A stretch of DNA of 64,000 nt from contig NC_090990.1 in NCBI RefSeq assembly GCF_041146395.1, positions 43,348,001 through 43,412,000 on the forward strand, written 5' to 3'. The DNA is from Eulemur rufifrons. Lineage: Eukaryota; Chordata; Mammalia; Primates; Lemuridae. The position numbers were made by a program, and so were the translations under genes. The notes under the pieces were generated by a model. It worked only from the letters and a program-made list of their open reading frames with translations, searched no databases and was not told where the DNA came from. The stretch's first letter is position 1, and each line of letters starts with the position of its first letter. Shown here in pieces: positions 63,491-64,000 of the stretch.

Positions 63491-64000
63491 TTTTGTATTA
63501 ATACTAACTTAATTCTAATGAGATATAGAAACTTTGTTATATCTCCATTTCCTTTCTCTTCCTTTGTGCTATTATATATATCATTATATGCTATAGGCCC
63601 AAACAATACAGTTTTGTAATTATTGTTTCATGCAATTGTCTTTAAATCAGTTAAGAGAAGAAAAATATGTATTTACTGTCATTTACATATTTACCCACAT
63701 AATTAACTTAACAGGAGCTTTTTATTTCATCACAGGTTCAAGTTATCATCTGGTATCATTTCCTTTCAGCCTGAAAACTTGCTTTACTAATTCTTATAAA
63801 GCAGGTCTGCTAGCAACAAATTCTTTCAGTCTTTGTTTATCTGAGGGTGTCTTTATTTCAACTCCCTTTGTAAAGAATAGTTTTACTGAACATAGAATTC
63901 TTGGTTAATAGGTTTTTGTCTTTTGGCAACTTGCTGACTTCCAGTGTCTCTTGTTTCTGATGACAAGTCAGTTGTTTATCTTATTGTGGTTCCTCAGTGT

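Larger units (their letters stand above)
61223..64000 (-). mobile_element. old L1 (L1M) ORF2-containing fragment, antisense, running off the window
   Basis: Antisense L1 from within the ORF2 reverse transcriptase (61223 onward: TGGTGAGATTGGACTTC, TTTGTCAGGAATGGGTG, TCTGGCCTTGGTATTAGG) through the linker to the endonuclease near 63116-62820 (minus-strand frame with LTDIYRALYP), and on to a pre-ORF2 region at 63750-63960 (TAAAGCAGGTCTGCTAGC, ATCTGAGGGTGTC). Interrupted by a MER2 (62201-62527) and by a young L1 3'UTR scrap (63337-63490). Many stops and shifts; inactive. The 3' end beyond 61223 is missing. Confidence 0.85.

Overview
The window looks like 64 kb of primate nuclear genome with no functional protein-coding gene that I can support. 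The Alu at 9869-10163 has strepsirrhine-type wording (GCCTGAGCAAGAG in the left arm, CCTAGCACTCTGGGAGG near the start). The L1 3' ends at 39.03 kb and 63.34 kb carry a short block of the form ATTATGGGGGTACAAATG that I associate with lemur/galago L1s. I infer a strepsirrhine primate (lemur or galago side); the species cannot be fixed from this alone. All reading frames over 60 codons are short, lack exon architecture, or fall inside repeats. The DNA is therefore intergenic or deep intronic.

Layout. 0-24 kb is unique sequence dotted with old mammalian repeats (MIR, L2), an old LTR-like unit at 8.8-9.2 kb, one hAT MITE with its target duplication (8423-8629), one Alu, and an MLT1A-type LTR (20.86-21.23 kb). 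24.26-24.51 kb holds a processed pseudogene of COX7C, read through in frame but without its ATG. 27.2-28.1 kb is an isolated L1 5'UTR remnant. 32.2-33.1 kb is an old L1 3' fragment with a head-to-head inversion (twin-priming type), broken by a Tigger-like fragment. 33.6-38.9 kb is L2/MIR-rich.

39.03-45.29 kb is the dominant feature: an almost full-length L1 on the minus strand, bounded by a matching target-site duplication. It has 5'UTR, a truncated ORF1 and a broken ORF2, so it is dead. 45.73 kb is a MER20 with a perfect 8-bp target duplication. 45.9-55.7 kb is mostly unique DNA with MIR/L2 pieces. 55.7-64 kb is repeat-dense and nested: an Alu inside an old L1, two MER1-type hAT elements (one inside an MLT1-type LTR), a second MaLR-type LTR, and an L1M fragment holding both a MER2 and a young L1 3'UTR scrap, running off the window end.

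Nothing here works together as a pathway or system. I found no CRISPR array, operon, defence locus, RNA gene or other undescribed system. The interesting material is the insertion history, the unusual L1 structures, the COX7C retrocopy, two G-quadruplex motifs in unique DNA, and two unique stretches that could be conserved non-coding elements. Repeat family names come from recalled consensus sequences, not a library search; boundaries are approximate unless a target duplication is given.
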